Shown here one piece after another: positions 1 to 8,784 of a stretch of DNA of 40,006 bases. A program made the translations under genes and the position numbers. Below the pieces are notes generated by a model that was given only the letters and a program-made list of their open reading frames with translations, was not told the origin of the DNA and did no database searches. Source of the DNA: Candidatus Poribacteria bacterium (GTDB lineage: Bacteria > Poribacteria > WGA-4E > UBA9662); contig PACG01000125.1 in assembly GCA_002699335.1 (NCBI GenBank), forward strand, positions 2,336 through 42,341, in the 5' to 3' direction. Position 1 is the stretch's first letter. Each line of letters begins with the position of its first letter.

Positions 1-1
1 A

Positions 2-64
2 CTAGGCGTGCGCATCACCAGCATCGTTACCGCTGAAGATCTGATTAAAAAGACGCTGACCTAA
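2..64 (+). CDS. 3' end of an unidentified gene (partial)
   Basis: An open frame enters from the left edge and stops at TAA 62-64, giving a 20-residue tail that ends T-A-E-D-L-I-K-K-T-L-T. The alternation of a short strand (V-R-I-T-S-I-V) and a helix (E-D-L-I-K-K) looks like a genuine protein end. Phosphoribosyltransferases such as PyrE can end with similar pieces, but 20 residues are too few to assign a family. It lies 195 bases upstream of fliO on the same strand. Confidence 0.4.
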   Translation, partial: LGVRITSIVTAEDLIKKTLT

Positions 65-259
65 CCTTCCTACGGCGAAAAAGAAGAAAAGGGTCTGCAG
101 ACCCGGAGTACGCAGATGAGCATATTCCATGCGGTGCCTTTTCTTCCGTAACTCACTTTGTTGTCTGCTTCACACGGGTAAAAGCTGCCACCGCCCACGT
201 GCTAGGAAAGTAAGCCCCAACGCTATCATAACCTTTTTAAGAGTGAGTTCCAGAGAGGT

Positions 260-808
260 GTGTTCCTGATATTCCCCAGTCAAGTTGATGATAAGCCTTT
301 TATTTTACAGCGACGCGTACATATAGTCTGGCTCCACCTTCTTTTTTGTCTCTGCGGACCAATGGCATTTGTCTGGGCTCAGGATACTGATTCAGACTTC
401 ACACCGCCATCGGGCGAACCGCTAAAATGGATCAGCATTGTTCTCAAAACCACCTTTTGGCTGGGAATTATCATTGTTGCCATTTTCGTTACGATCTGGG
501 TGCTAAGACGATTTGTTACGCCCACACAATCTTTTCATACAATTCGTCCCGTGCGCTTACTGTTTCAGGAATCTCTGGCGCCGGGTAAATCTGTTTGTTT
601 AATTCGAGTCGTGGACCAAGTTCACGTCGTCGGTGTTACCAATACACAGATCTCCTACATTGCAACGCTTGATGATGATGAGGTCGATCAAATCGATCAG
701 TGGTTGGGAAGTAGTAGAACAGGTGCTGGGGGCAGTGGTGGTTCCTCAAGCCTTACAAGCATGGAAAAGATCCAGCAGTTGATCCAACAATTTGGGAAAC
801 GATCCTAA
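260..808 (+). CDS. fliO: Flagellar biosynthesis protein FliO
   Basis: FliO is a small bitopic membrane protein that helps assemble the FliP-FliQ-FliR pore of the flagellar type III export gate. The 182-residue product has a hydrophobic signal-like stretch (about residues 20-41, ending near A-Q-D), then a clear transmembrane helix (about 52-83), then a basic R-R-F followed by a small cytoplasmic beta domain containing L-A-P-G-K-S-V-C-L-I-R-V, the typical FliO pattern. FliO diverges strongly, so the name rests mainly on this architecture and on fliP starting three bases after its stop. The start is a GTG with a purine-rich stretch (GAGAGG) too close in front to be a normal ribosome site. An in-frame ATG at 362 is the alternative, but it would cut into the signal-like segment. 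Confidence 0.8.
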   Translation: MFLIFPSQVDDKPFILQRRVHIVWLHLLFCLCGPMAFVWAQDTDSDFTPPSGEPLKWISIVLKTTFWLGIIIVAIFVTIWVLRRFVTPTQSFHTIRPVRLLFQESLAPGKSVCLIRVVDQVHVVGVTNTQISYIATLDDDEVDQIDQWLGSSRTGAGGSGGSSSLTSMEKIQQLIQQFGKRS

Positions 809-811
809 CCA

Positions 812-1609
812 TTGGCGGGCCTAATCGTGTTTGGAAATCGACGCACTTTTCTCCTAATACTGATCTCGGTATTGTTCGCTATTCCGTTGCTCGGCTCTAC
901 TCAATCTGAGTCAGCCAATTCTGCCCCCATCCCGTTACCCCGAATCAATTTCAGCATTGACCAAACCACCAATCCGCAGGAACTAAACACGACCCTGCAG
1001 ATTTTCTTTCTGTTGACCATTTTGTCTCTAGCTCCCTCGTTTTTGATTTTGACCACCTCGTTCACCCGCTTTGTAGTCGTGTTCGCTTTCCTACGACAAG
1101 CGATGGCTATCCCACAGATTCCACCTAACCAGATCCTAGCGGGGCTGGCCCTATTCTTGACCTTTTTTGTGATGGCCCCAACTTGGAAGGAGATCAACGA
1201 ACAAGCCCTTCAGCCCTATTTGGTGGAGGAGATTAATCAGCAACAAGCCTTTCAGAATGCGGTTATCCCTGTACGACACTTCATGTTCCAACAAACTCGG
1301 AGTTCCGATCTAAAGCTGATGGCACAATTAGCTAAAGTAGAACAGATGGCAACCCGTGATGACGTACCGTTGAGAGTGCTGATTCCAGCCTTTGTTGTAA
1401 GCGAACTCACCACCGCCTTCACCATTGGATTTATCCTGTTCATTCCGTTCCTCGTCATCGATATGGTAGTAGCAAGCATTTTGATGTCCATGGGGATGAT
1501 GATGTTGCCGCCAGTAACTATTTCTCTCCCGTTCAAGATCTTGCTCTTTGTGCTGATTGATGGCTGGAACCTACTAACAATCTCTATGATTTCGGGATTT
1601 CAGGTCTGA
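812..1609 (+). CDS. fliP: Flagellar biosynthesis protein FliP
   Basis: FliP is a core subunit of the flagellar type III secretion export gate in the inner membrane. The 265-residue product has an N-terminal signal-like segment, then F-L-L-T-I-L-S-L-A-P, S-F-T-R-F-V-V-V-F-A-F-L-R-Q-A, P-P-N-Q-I-L-A-G-L-A-L-F-L-T and the C-terminal S-M-G-M-M-M-L-P-P block, all hallmarks of FliP. Its length is normal for the family. The frame opens at TTG 812, while GTG 827 would give a shorter signal segment that still begins before the basic N-R-R; I cannot choose firmly. It lies between fliO (3-base gap) and fliQ (6-base gap), so the genes are clearly co-transcribed. Confidence 0.97.
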   Translation: MAGLIVFGNRRTFLLILISVLFAIPLLGSTQSESANSAPIPLPRINFSIDQTTNPQELNTTLQIFFLLTILSLAPSFLILTTSFTRFVVVFAFLRQAMAIPQIPPNQILAGLALFLTFFVMAPTWKEINEQALQPYLVEEINQQQAFQNAVIPVRHFMFQQTRSSDLKLMAQLAKVEQMATRDDVPLRVLIPAFVVSELTTAFTIGFILFIPFLVIDMVVASILMSMGMMMLPPVTISLPFKILLFVLIDGWNLLTISMISGFQV

Positions 1610-1615
1610 GCTAAA

Positions 1616-1885
1616 ATGAAGCCGGAAGCCGCCATCTATATTATTCGGCAAGCCTTAGAAGTGGGGTTTATTATCGCTGGACCACCGCTAATGACGGGTC
1701 TAGTTGTGGGTCTGATCATCAGTATTTTTCAAGCCGCTACACAGATCCAAGAGATGACACTCAGTTTTATTCCCAAACTGATTGCCGTTTTCGGAGTGAT
1801 TCTCTTTGCTCTACCTATGATTATCCGTGTGATGCAAACCTTTGCCCGCGAGTTGATCTCCAACTATCCTCACTATTTGCAATGA
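1616..1885 (+). CDS. fliQ: Flagellar biosynthesis protein FliQ
   Basis: FliQ is the two-helix subunit of the FliPQR export gate. The 89-residue product has two long hydrophobic helices (about 16-38 and 50-73) separated by the signature F-Q-A-A-T-Q-I-Q-E-M-T-L-S-F-I-P-K turn, and its length is exactly that of the family. Its last codons overlap the start of fliR (ATG at 1882 inside the fliQ stop region), a translational-coupling arrangement common in this operon. I see no defects. Confidence 0.97.
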   Translation: MKPEAAIYIIRQALEVGFIIAGPPLMTGLVVGLIISIFQAATQIQEMTLSFIPKLIAVFGVILFALPMIIRVMQTFARELISNYPHYLQ

Positions 1886-2685
1886 CTGGTGGTTTTACCC
1901 TTTCGGCCGATTATTTCGTCCGCTTTATGCTGGTCTTCTTCCGCTTAGGTGGAATTGTCATCTTCGCGCCCTTTTTTAGCCACCGTTCTTTTCCAATACT
2001 GGTACGGATCTCACTAACGTTCTTTCTAAGCTTGATTGTTTTCCCAATCGTAACGGATCAAACTTTCGTTTCGCCAACCTCGATCTATAGTTTCTTTCTC
2101 GCTATTTTTCATGAATTGATGATTGGGTTTGTGATTGGATTCTGTGCCCAATTGTTTTTCACGGGTATCCAATTTGGTGGAGAACTGATTAGCGTCCAGA
2201 TAGGATTGAGTACAGCCACGCTTCTAGACCCTGGACAAAGTGAACAAATAACCGTCATTGCACAACTGTACGCTTTCTTTGCTTTGGTGATTTTTATTGG
2301 GGTTGGTGGTCATCATCTATTGGTTAGATCTATGGTAGAAACCTTCGATATTGTTCCGCTAGGCGGGTTTCGGATGACCGATAATATTATGTCTGAGGTC
2401 AGGATCTTGTTTGGACAAATCTTCACAATTGGCTTCCAAATCTCAGCACCAGTTTTTGTAGCTTCCTTCTTAACTACCGTTGCCATGGCATTGATTACCC
2501 GCGCCATACCACAGATCAATGTATTTATGATTGCGCCGCCTTTTCAGATTATTATTGGATTTACCATGATAGCCCTGTCGCTAAATGCCAGTATCTTTAT
2601 GTTTCAGCATTTGTTTGAGAAGATGGCGGACAACCTCCACACGATCATCCTAGAAATGGGCGAAGCCAGTAAGATAAACAGCTAG
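1882..2685 (+). CDS. fliR: Flagellar biosynthesis protein FliR
   Basis: FliR completes the FliP5-FliQ4-FliR1 export channel. The 267-residue product is very hydrophobic with about six membrane segments. It carries the FliR-typical F-F-R-L-G-G-I-V-I-F-A-P-F-F near the N-terminus, H-E-L-M-I-G-F-V-I-G-F in the middle and I-P-Q-I-N-V-F-M-I-A-P-P-F-Q-I near residue 215. It overlaps fliQ by four bases. The usual next gene, flhB, is not present: 20 bases after the stop the convergent amrS gene ends. Confidence 0.96.
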   Translation: MTGGFTLSADYFVRFMLVFFRLGGIVIFAPFFSHRSFPILVRISLTFFLSLIVFPIVTDQTFVSPTSIYSFFLAIFHELMIGFVIGFCAQLFFTGIQFGGELISVQIGLSTATLLDPGQSEQITVIAQLYAFFALVIFIGVGGHHLLVRSMVETFDIVPLGGFRMTDNIMSEVRILFGQIFTIGFQISAPVFVASFLTTVAMALITRAIPQINVFMIAPPFQIIIGFTMIALSLNASIFMFQHLFEKMADNLHTIILEMGEASKINS

Positions 2686-2705
2686 GGCTTTAGTTATCTC
2701 CAGGC

Positions 2706-3809
2706 TTAGAGTTGGTTGGTTCCCCAGACACCCGCAATTTCGGTTTGGCAATCGGGGCAAACCGAGGTATCCAGACTCTCTTGGATTCGATTCTGCTTCA
2801 CCCGAAATCCCCTACGTTCGACCAGAAGTGATTGACAGTGAAAACAGTAGGTGTTTTCGCTGTTCCCAACATGGCCCGGCAGATTACCGGCGTAGACATA
2901 CCGTAGGCCTGCCTCTTGTCCGATTTCTACCGCTTGCCTCAGCGTTGCAACTGGCGTATTTTCAGGATCTGTCATCTTATAGTCTTGATGAAAAGCGGTC
3001 ACATGCCACGGAATATCAGGCGAAATCGCGACCAGAAATTCGGCAATTTCTTTTAGTTCCTCGTTGGAGTCGTTGAAGCCCGGAACGATCAGCGTAACAA
3101 TTTCAACCCAGAAATGTTGATCCCACAACATCTGGATGGTGTCTAGAACGTGCTGCAGGACCCCGCCGAGTTTTCGGTAGTTTTGGTCTTGAAAACTTTT
3201 GAGATCGACTTTGTACAAATCGACCCATGGTTGGAGATAGCCGATTACTTCTGGTGTTCCGTTGCCGTTAGAAACATAGGAGGTAACAAGCCCATTAGCC
3301 TTCGCTAACTTGAAGATCTCAATTGCCCACTCGCTGGTAATCAGCGGTTCATTGTAAGTACTGGTCACAATTTGAGCCTGGTTTCGGAGTGCTATCTCGA
3401 TCAACTGATCTGGCGAAATCTCTTTTGGCAAGGCGACAGCTTCTGGATCACGGAGCGTCTGCGAGGTAATCCAGTTCTGGCAATAAGCACAGTGAAAATC
3501 GCAACCCAACATCCCAAAACTGAGCGTATTGGCACCGGGCAGCACGTGAAAAAAAGGTTTTTTCTCAACCGGATCAACCTGTATGCCTCCAACATAACCC
3601 CACGGTACACGTAGTTCTCCATTTTGATTAAAGCGAACACGGCAAACACCAAAGCGGTCTGGTTTGATGGTACAATTGTGTCCACAGGCGTAACAGTGAA
3701 TCCAGTTGTTGTCGAGTTGATGATATAAGTAACCACTACTGGTTCGCTCAGCTAAGATTTGTTGTAGTGGCTGTTGCTGAGTAGGAAATAAGGCGTCGTT
3801 TGATTTCAT
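2706..3809 (-). CDS. amrS: AmmeMemoRadiSam-system radical SAM enzyme
   Basis: This is a member of the radical SAM family that occurs beside or with AMMECR1- and Memo-type proteins; the reaction is not established. The product is 367 residues if started at ATG 3809. It has C103-D-F-H-C107-A-Y-C110, the CX3CX2C motif that binds a 4Fe-4S cluster and SAM, preceded by a cysteine-rich N-terminal segment (C-Y-A-C-G-H-N-C near residue 39, another Cys at 56) and followed by two C-terminal C-x-x-C pairs (C-F-H-C and C-P-D-C), the layout of this subfamily. I prefer ATG 3809, with GAGGA nine bases upstream, over the in-frame start at 3839 that would overlap the RND gene. It follows the RND gene by 5 bases. 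No AMMECR1 or Memo gene is in the window. Confidence 0.9.
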   Translation of the reverse strand: MKSNDALFPTQQQPLQQILAERTSSGYLYHQLDNNWIHCYACGHNCTIKPDRFGVCRVRFNQNGELRVPWGYVGGIQVDPVEKKPFFHVLPGANTLSFGMLGCDFHCAYCQNWITSQTLRDPEAVALPKEISPDQLIEIALRNQAQIVTSTYNEPLITSEWAIEIFKLAKANGLVTSYVSNGNGTPEVIGYLQPWVDLYKVDLKSFQDQNYRKLGGVLQHVLDTIQMLWDQHFWVEIVTLIVPGFNDSNEELKEIAEFLVAISPDIPWHVTAFHQDYKMTDPENTPVATLRQAVEIGQEAGLRYVYAGNLPGHVGNSENTYCFHCQSLLVERRGFRVKQNRIQESLDTSVCPDCQTEIAGVWGTNQL

Positions 3810-3814
3810 AGGAA

Positions 3815-6800
3815 TCAGTCCTCTTCTCGATTTTTCCAAGGGAATAGATCGTCGATCACCGCATAAAAGGCCGGGACCACAAACAGCGTCATTAGCGTTG
3901 CCACGGCCAATCCCCAGACAATTGTACTGGCCATCGGCATCCAGGTTTCAGAACGCCCACCAATTCCTAAGGACATTGGGAGAAGGCCAAAGATAGTAGT
4001 GACAGAGGTTAAGATGATGGGGCGTAGCCGTATTCGTCCGCCTTTGATGAGCGCTCGCCACTTGCCAGCACCATTTTGACGTTGACGGTTGATGAAATCG
4101 ATTAAAACGATGGCGTCATTAACCACAATCCCGGCTAAGGCCACAACTCCGAATAAACTTGATAATGAAAGGGGATTACCGGTATTGATAAGCCCTAACA
4201 CGGCCCCCACGAAAGCGAACGGTATCGCCATCATAATAATAATCGGTTGAACGAAAGATTTGAACTGAGTACCCAATATAAAATAGATCAACAACATGCC
4301 AACGGCAAACAGCTTACCAACATCAGAAAAGGCTGAATTGATCTCCGCTAGTTCGCCTTCAAAACTGATATTACAAGCCGGGTAACGAATAGTAGCTTGA
4401 TCGAAAAAGGATTGTATCTTTTCGTTGACTTGGGCAGCAGGACTTGATAGTCTTGTGTGCTCTACCAATAAATTAAACGCTTCCAAGTCCCCGCCGATGG
4501 TCTGCTTAATCAGACGGACCAAATTCTCAACCCACCGCCGCTGAAATTTCTTCTTATCTAGACTGGCCCGAATGGTTACTGCACGTTCTCGTTGAAAACG
4601 TTCGATGGTGGCATATCCTCGCTGGCGAGACATGTCAGACACATCTTTCAAAGGAACGATGATCGGAGATCCGAACACGTTTGGCCGAGACAGCAAATTC
4701 ATCTCCTGCAAATTCTGAATAGACTGTCTTTCAGCTTCTATGTATTTGACAACAACGTCGATCTCCTCGTCTCCGTCTCGAATCACAGTCGCCTTGAGAC
4801 CGTCAAACGCACTGCGGATGGTCTGAGCGATTCTATTCACATTCAAACCGTATTCTTGAGCTTTTTCCGTCCTGATTTTTAGTTTGAGTTCCTCTTTGCC
4901 CAATTGGTAATCATCTTGGACATCAAACACACCATCTGTAGAAGAAAGCAAATCTTGAATTTCGTTGGATAGTCCTTCCAGTTGGTCAAAATAACGTCCC
5001 TTAATCAACACTTCTACATCGGTAGCAGCTGGTGGACCAGAATCGTTTTTAATATATTCCACCGACTCTGGTCCGGCTATCTGTTGGCATTGTGCTCGTA
5101 GGTCATCGATTACTTCTTCGATGCTCCGTTGTCGCTGTTTCGCCTCGACCAAATCCAAGACCAACATACCCGTATTACTGCCGATAATTGCGCGTTCATT
5201 GTTCTTAGTGATGAAGCCAGTTCGGGCAAGCACCGCGTTGACTTCGGATTTAGGTAGAGACAGGGATTGCTGCTCAAATTGTCGGATGACCCGGTCGGTC
5301 TCCTCTAAACTAGTGCCGGAGGGGAGAGTCACACCAACGACAAACATTGGCATCTCATCGGCCGCAAACAGGTCTACTGGAATTAGACCACTGGCAACCA
5401 AAACCATACTGCCAGCAATCGCCAGTACTACCAACGACAAGACTAGATATCGCCAGCGCAGAACCCACCTCAGCAATTTGGAGTAGGGATTGAGTAGTTG
5501 TGACATCAGCCGATCTCTGGCCGGCGAATGTACAGCCTTCCCCCATTCGGCAATATGTGAAGGTAAAATCAAGAAGCACTCCAGAAGTGAGGCTACAATG
5601 GTTAGACTAACCACAATCGGAATGACTCGCATAAATCGACCAATTAGCCCTGGTAGCAAGGCCAAAGGCAAAAAAGCGGCAATTGAGGTCAGCGAAGCTG
5701 CCAATATTGGCACAGCGACCTCTTTGCTACCTTCAATGGATGCCGTCAGTAGAGGCTCGCCTTTTTCTAGCCGCCGATAGATGTTCTCAATTACCACAAT
5801 GGCATCGTCAACCACAATTCCTAACACCAAGACAAGAGCAAACAGCGAACTCTGATTGATGGATTGCCCGGTCAGATACATGACGGTAAAGGTCATCAAC
5901 AGAGCAATTGGAATACCAGCCGCCACGAATAACGCATTGCGGAAACCAATAAAAATGAACAGAGCCACCACCACAAAGACGATGCCCAAAAAGGCATTAG
6001 TTTGAAGAATTTGAATGAAGTTTTTGACAAAAGTTGATGAGTCACTAACCAGAGTGATTGAGGCGGATTGTGGCAACCGGTACTTGCGGTAATTGTCGAT
6101 GATAGTTTTGACTTGATCGACGATCTTGATGGTGTTGCCTCTCGATTGTTTAGCAACGGAGAGCGAAATAGATGTCTTACCATTCAGTCTTGTAATGACC
6201 CGCCAATCTTCGTAACCGTCCTGGACCGTCGCTACATCTCTTACCCGAACGTGGCCACCGGTTGGTAGTTTCCGAATGATGACATCATAAATTTGATCGG
6301 CCACCTCGAACTCACTGATAGTGCGTAACAACAGTTCCGATTGTGCTACCTTCAATTTACCAGCTGGAATGTTTAAGTTTTGAGCTGAGATGGCATTAGC
6401 GATTTCGGCGATGGCGAGACCATACTGGTTCAACCGGCTAGGATCGACTGCCACGCGAATCTGACGTTGGCGGTCACCCCACATACTAACATCAGCCACA
6501 TGTTCGATTTCTCGGATCATCTCTTGGAGGTCTTCGGCGATCTGTTTCAGTTTGAGTTCGGGAAGATCCCCTGAAACTACGACATCTAGCATGGACGCCA
6601 AATCGCTTGAATCGAGTTCTGTGATGGAGGGATCTTCGGCATCGTCAGGCAAAGAGACTTTTTCGATTTCGGTCCGTAAACTCTGAGCCGACTGCTTAAA
6701 TTCACGCTCGTTAATATCTTGTTCAAATTGGATACTAATTATTGATCGTCCTTCAGCCGAGGATGAGGTGAGGGTTTTAATGTTTTTCACATCCGAAATT

Positions 6801-7012
6801 TCATCTTCTATCGGCTTGGTCACTAGCTTCTCAATCTCTTCCGGTGATACCCCCGGATACCAAACTTCAACTACCATCCAATAAAAGTTTAGGTTTGGGC
6901 TTAGTTCACGGGGCATGCTCAGGAAACTAAAGGTACCAAAGACGATTACACCAATGGTAATCATGTGCACCAGAACCGGGTTTTTGATGAATGTATGGAT
7001 GAGTGATTTCAT
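3815..7012 (-). CDS. RND-family efflux transporter, AcrB/MdtB-like
   Basis: This is a proton-driven inner-membrane pump of the resistance-nodulation-division superfamily (hydrophobe/amphiphile efflux type). The 1065 residues match the usual length. It has an N-terminal helix, a first periplasmic porter loop containing P-G-V-S-P-E-E-I-E, a helix cluster with G-I-V-V-D402-D403-A-I-V-V-I-E-N (the proton-relay Asp pair of helix 4), a second loop, and a second cluster with G-I-V-V-N-D-A-I-V-L-I-D near residue 975. The two halves are the usual internal duplication. No membrane-fusion protein or outer-membrane channel gene lies beside it, so its partners must be elsewhere. Substrate unknown. amrS follows immediately. 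Confidence 0.95.
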   Translation of the reverse strand: MKSLIHTFIKNPVLVHMITIGVIVFGTFSFLSMPRELSPNLNFYWMVVEVWYPGVSPEEIEKLVTKPIEDEISDVKNIKTLTSSSAEGRSIISIQFEQDINEREFKQSAQSLRTEIEKVSLPDDAEDPSITELDSSDLASMLDVVVSGDLPELKLKQIAEDLQEMIREIEHVADVSMWGDRQRQIRVAVDPSRLNQYGLAIAEIANAISAQNLNIPAGKLKVAQSELLLRTISEFEVADQIYDVIIRKLPTGGHVRVRDVATVQDGYEDWRVITRLNGKTSISLSVAKQSRGNTIKIVDQVKTIIDNYRKYRLPQSASITLVSDSSTFVKNFIQILQTNAFLGIVFVVVALFIFIGFRNALFVAAGIPIALLMTFTVMYLTGQSINQSSLFALVLVLGIVVDDAIVVIENIYRRLEKGEPLLTASIEGSKEVAVPILAASLTSIAAFLPLALLPGLIGRFMRVIPIVVSLTIVASLLECFLILPSHIAEWGKAVHSPARDRLMSQLLNPYSKLLRWVLRWRYLVLSLVVLAIAGSMVLVASGLIPVDLFAADEMPMFVVGVTLPSGTSLEETDRVIRQFEQQSLSLPKSEVNAVLARTGFITKNNERAIIGSNTGMLVLDLVEAKQRQRSIEEVIDDLRAQCQQIAGPESVEYIKNDSGPPAATDVEVLIKGRYFDQLEGLSNEIQDLLSSTDGVFDVQDDYQLGKEELKLKIRTEKAQEYGLNVNRIAQTIRSAFDGLKATVIRDGDEEIDVVVKYIEAERQSIQNLQEMNLLSRPNVFGSPIIVPLKDVSDMSRQRGYATIERFQRERAVTIRASLDKKKFQRRWVENLVRLIKQTIGGDLEAFNLLVEHTRLSSPAAQVNEKIQSFFDQATIRYPACNISFEGELAEINSAFSDVGKLFAVGMLLIYFILGTQFKSFVQPIIIMMAIPFAFVGAVLGLINTGNPLSLSSLFGVVALAGIVVNDAIVLIDFINRQRQNGAGKWRALIKGGRIRLRPIILTSVTTIFGLLPMSLGIGGRSETWMPMASTIVWGLAVATLMTLFVVPAFYAVIDDLFPWKNREED

Positions 7013-7134
7013 ATTTATCTTGTCAAGTAATCTTAGAGCAACCTACTTATTGTGCCATAAATCTATTGTAATCACAAACCGTTATTAGCTCAGAGATCAA
7101 TGCGCATTTACGAAATTAGACTCAGGAACAGATG

Positions 7135-8021
7135 ATGAAACAATCGTTTAGAATTGCCGGTTTGGGAGAAGTCTGGTGGGATGTTTCCCCTGACCAAATT
7201 CACTTTGGTGGGGCTGCAGCCAACTATGCTTGTCGCCTCCAGATGTTGGGTGGACAGTGTCATTGGTCAGTTGTGCAGGACAAGATTCACTAGGTGAACA
7301 GGCGGTGGTTTTTTTTAAACAGCGTCAGATTGGCATCTCAACCGTTGCTCAATCCTCTAGTACCCAACGGGCACGGTCCAGATAACACTGGATAGTAAAG
7401 GGAAACCTGATTTTGAAATTAAAGCCGACGTGGCTTGGAGCTTTATTCCTTGGACAGGACAGGTTGAGAAGTTAGCTACAAACCGAGGCGGTCTTTTTTG
7501 GATCTTTAGGTCAACGATCTGCTACCTCCCAGTAGACAATCCGCCAACGTCTGAAGGCCACCTCCGAAGATTGCCTACGAATTTTCGACATCAACCTTCG
7601 GCGAGATTACTACAGTTCTGATTTGATTGAAAGTTCTTTAGAATTATCAGAGGTTCTAAAACTGAACGACGACGAACTAACCGTAGTTAGTTCGATCTTC
7701 GGTTTAACAGGAACACAGATAGCTTAGATCGAGCAACTAAAAAAGAGGTTTTCGTTACAACTAGTTGCACTGATGAGCGGGGAGAAAGGATCAGTACTGG
7801 TAGCGGATGGAGGTATCTTCGAACACTCAGAGTTAGCAGTTGGGATAAAGGATACCGTCGGTACTGGCGATGCGTTTACCGCCACGCTGACAATTGGTCT
7901 GCTACAACAGTCGGATGATCTACAAGCCGTCAATAAACATGCAAATTTAGTCGCAGCCTATGTTTGTTCTCAAGCCGGCGCGGTGCCAACCTTCCCGTCA
8001 GAATTGTTGCAATTTGGTTGA
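7135..8021 (+). pseudogene. Decayed PfkB-family sugar kinase (fructokinase-like)
   Basis: Reading across frames recovers most of a ribokinase/PfkB-family kinase. At 7135 it begins I-A-G-L-G-E-V-W-W-D-V-S-P with F-G-G-A-A-A-N-Y-A after it (sugar-binding N-terminus). Around 7490-7720 it reads F-F-G-S-L-G-Q-R-S and I-F-D-I-N-L-R-R-D-Y-Y, then L-K-L-N-D-D-E-L. Around 7850-7890 it reads D-T-V-G-T-G-D-A-F-T-A, the catalytic D-x-x-G-x-G-D signature. The frame is broken by in-frame TAG codons at 7533-7535 and 7725-7727 and by at least three frameshifts between about 7270 and 7490. The last intact stretch alone (7773-8021) would be a kinase fragment without a sugar-binding half. It is convergent with the also broken PhyH gene. 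Function is lost unless the breaks are sequencing errors, which is unlikely for so many. Confidence 0.88.
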
Positions 8022-8043
8022 GGCGGATTGGATTGGCCAATAA

Positions 8044-8761
8044 TTATAGATCTGCATCCACTTTAGGCCGGTTACCAATTGAGGGAGGGAGTAACATCCG
8101 CTGCTGTTGTTCTGTTAGCTCGCCGTAAGATTCGAGATCATAGTAGTTGAGGCACCAAGCCGAGTGACCTGGACTATACTTATAGAGAGTAAGGATCTCC
8201 GTTCGTGCGAGGCTGTCCACGGCTTGGTGCCGTGAATTAGGGCTTCCGTGAAGAAGATTACATCTCCAGCCTTCACCGCTGGTTGTACGACGTAGTGTAC
8301 ATCACGCTCGAATTGACAGACCTCTTTAGGGACAAAACGTAGAAAATTGGTCTTATGGCTTCCCGGAATGCAAGCAAAACCACCATCGCCTTCATTAACA
8401 TCTGTTGGGCGTAAGTCACTACGCTTAGTCCATTCCGAATGGTGCCGTCCCGGCACTTATACCAGTGATCGCCGACAATGTCTGGCCCTCCATGCAAACC
8501 GCCTCGTGAAGTTCCCTGGTCCATGAAAATGGCGTAGTCGTGATCAAGACGAACGTATGCTCCGAGCAATTCCAGCAAATAAGGCAAGATTTTAGGATGG
8601 TCGATCAACTTTTTGAACGGATCGTCCCACAAACTGGGTTTTCCCTGCCGCTCTCCTTGGTCGATAATCCGATTCAGTTCAACCACTTCACCAACCGTCA
8701 GAACATTCTTAATCACCAAATATCCTTCCAGATCAACAATAAATTTTTCTTCTGGTGTCAT
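8044..8761 (-). pseudogene. Phytanoyl-CoA dioxygenase (PhyH) family gene with two frameshifts
   Basis: PhyH proteins are Fe(II)/2-oxoglutarate-dependent oxygenases. From ATG 8761 the frame gives a normal N-terminus (G-Y-L-V-I-K-N-V-L, then L-H-G-G-P-D with the metal-binding H-x-D-like region). Near 8410 one base is missing, so the reading moves to the frame giving T-D-V-N-E-G-D-G-G-F-A-C-I-P-G-S-H-K. Near 8180 a CT/TC repeat carries two extra bases, after which the frame reads Y-K-Y-S-P-G-H-S-A-W and ends at TAA 8044-8046. The second metal His (H-G-T-K-P-W) and the R-R-S-L-L-Y-K-Y end motif are otherwise well preserved, so the inactivation is recent or, less likely, a sequence error. It is the last gene of a cupin/GH-like/PhyH run. 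Confidence 0.88.
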
Positions 8762-8784
8762 TTCGTTTATTTATTATTCTCCTT

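Noticed and set aside
91..104. 14-base perfect palindrome (GGGTCTGCAGACCC) before fliO
   Set aside because: On the minus strand it is followed by a T-rich stretch like a terminator, but no minus-strand gene ends there, and on the + strand there is no T-run. Too short to call.
3401..3736. 111-codon minus-strand frame inside amrS
   Set aside because: Same strand but another frame; the amrS frame carries all cysteine motifs.
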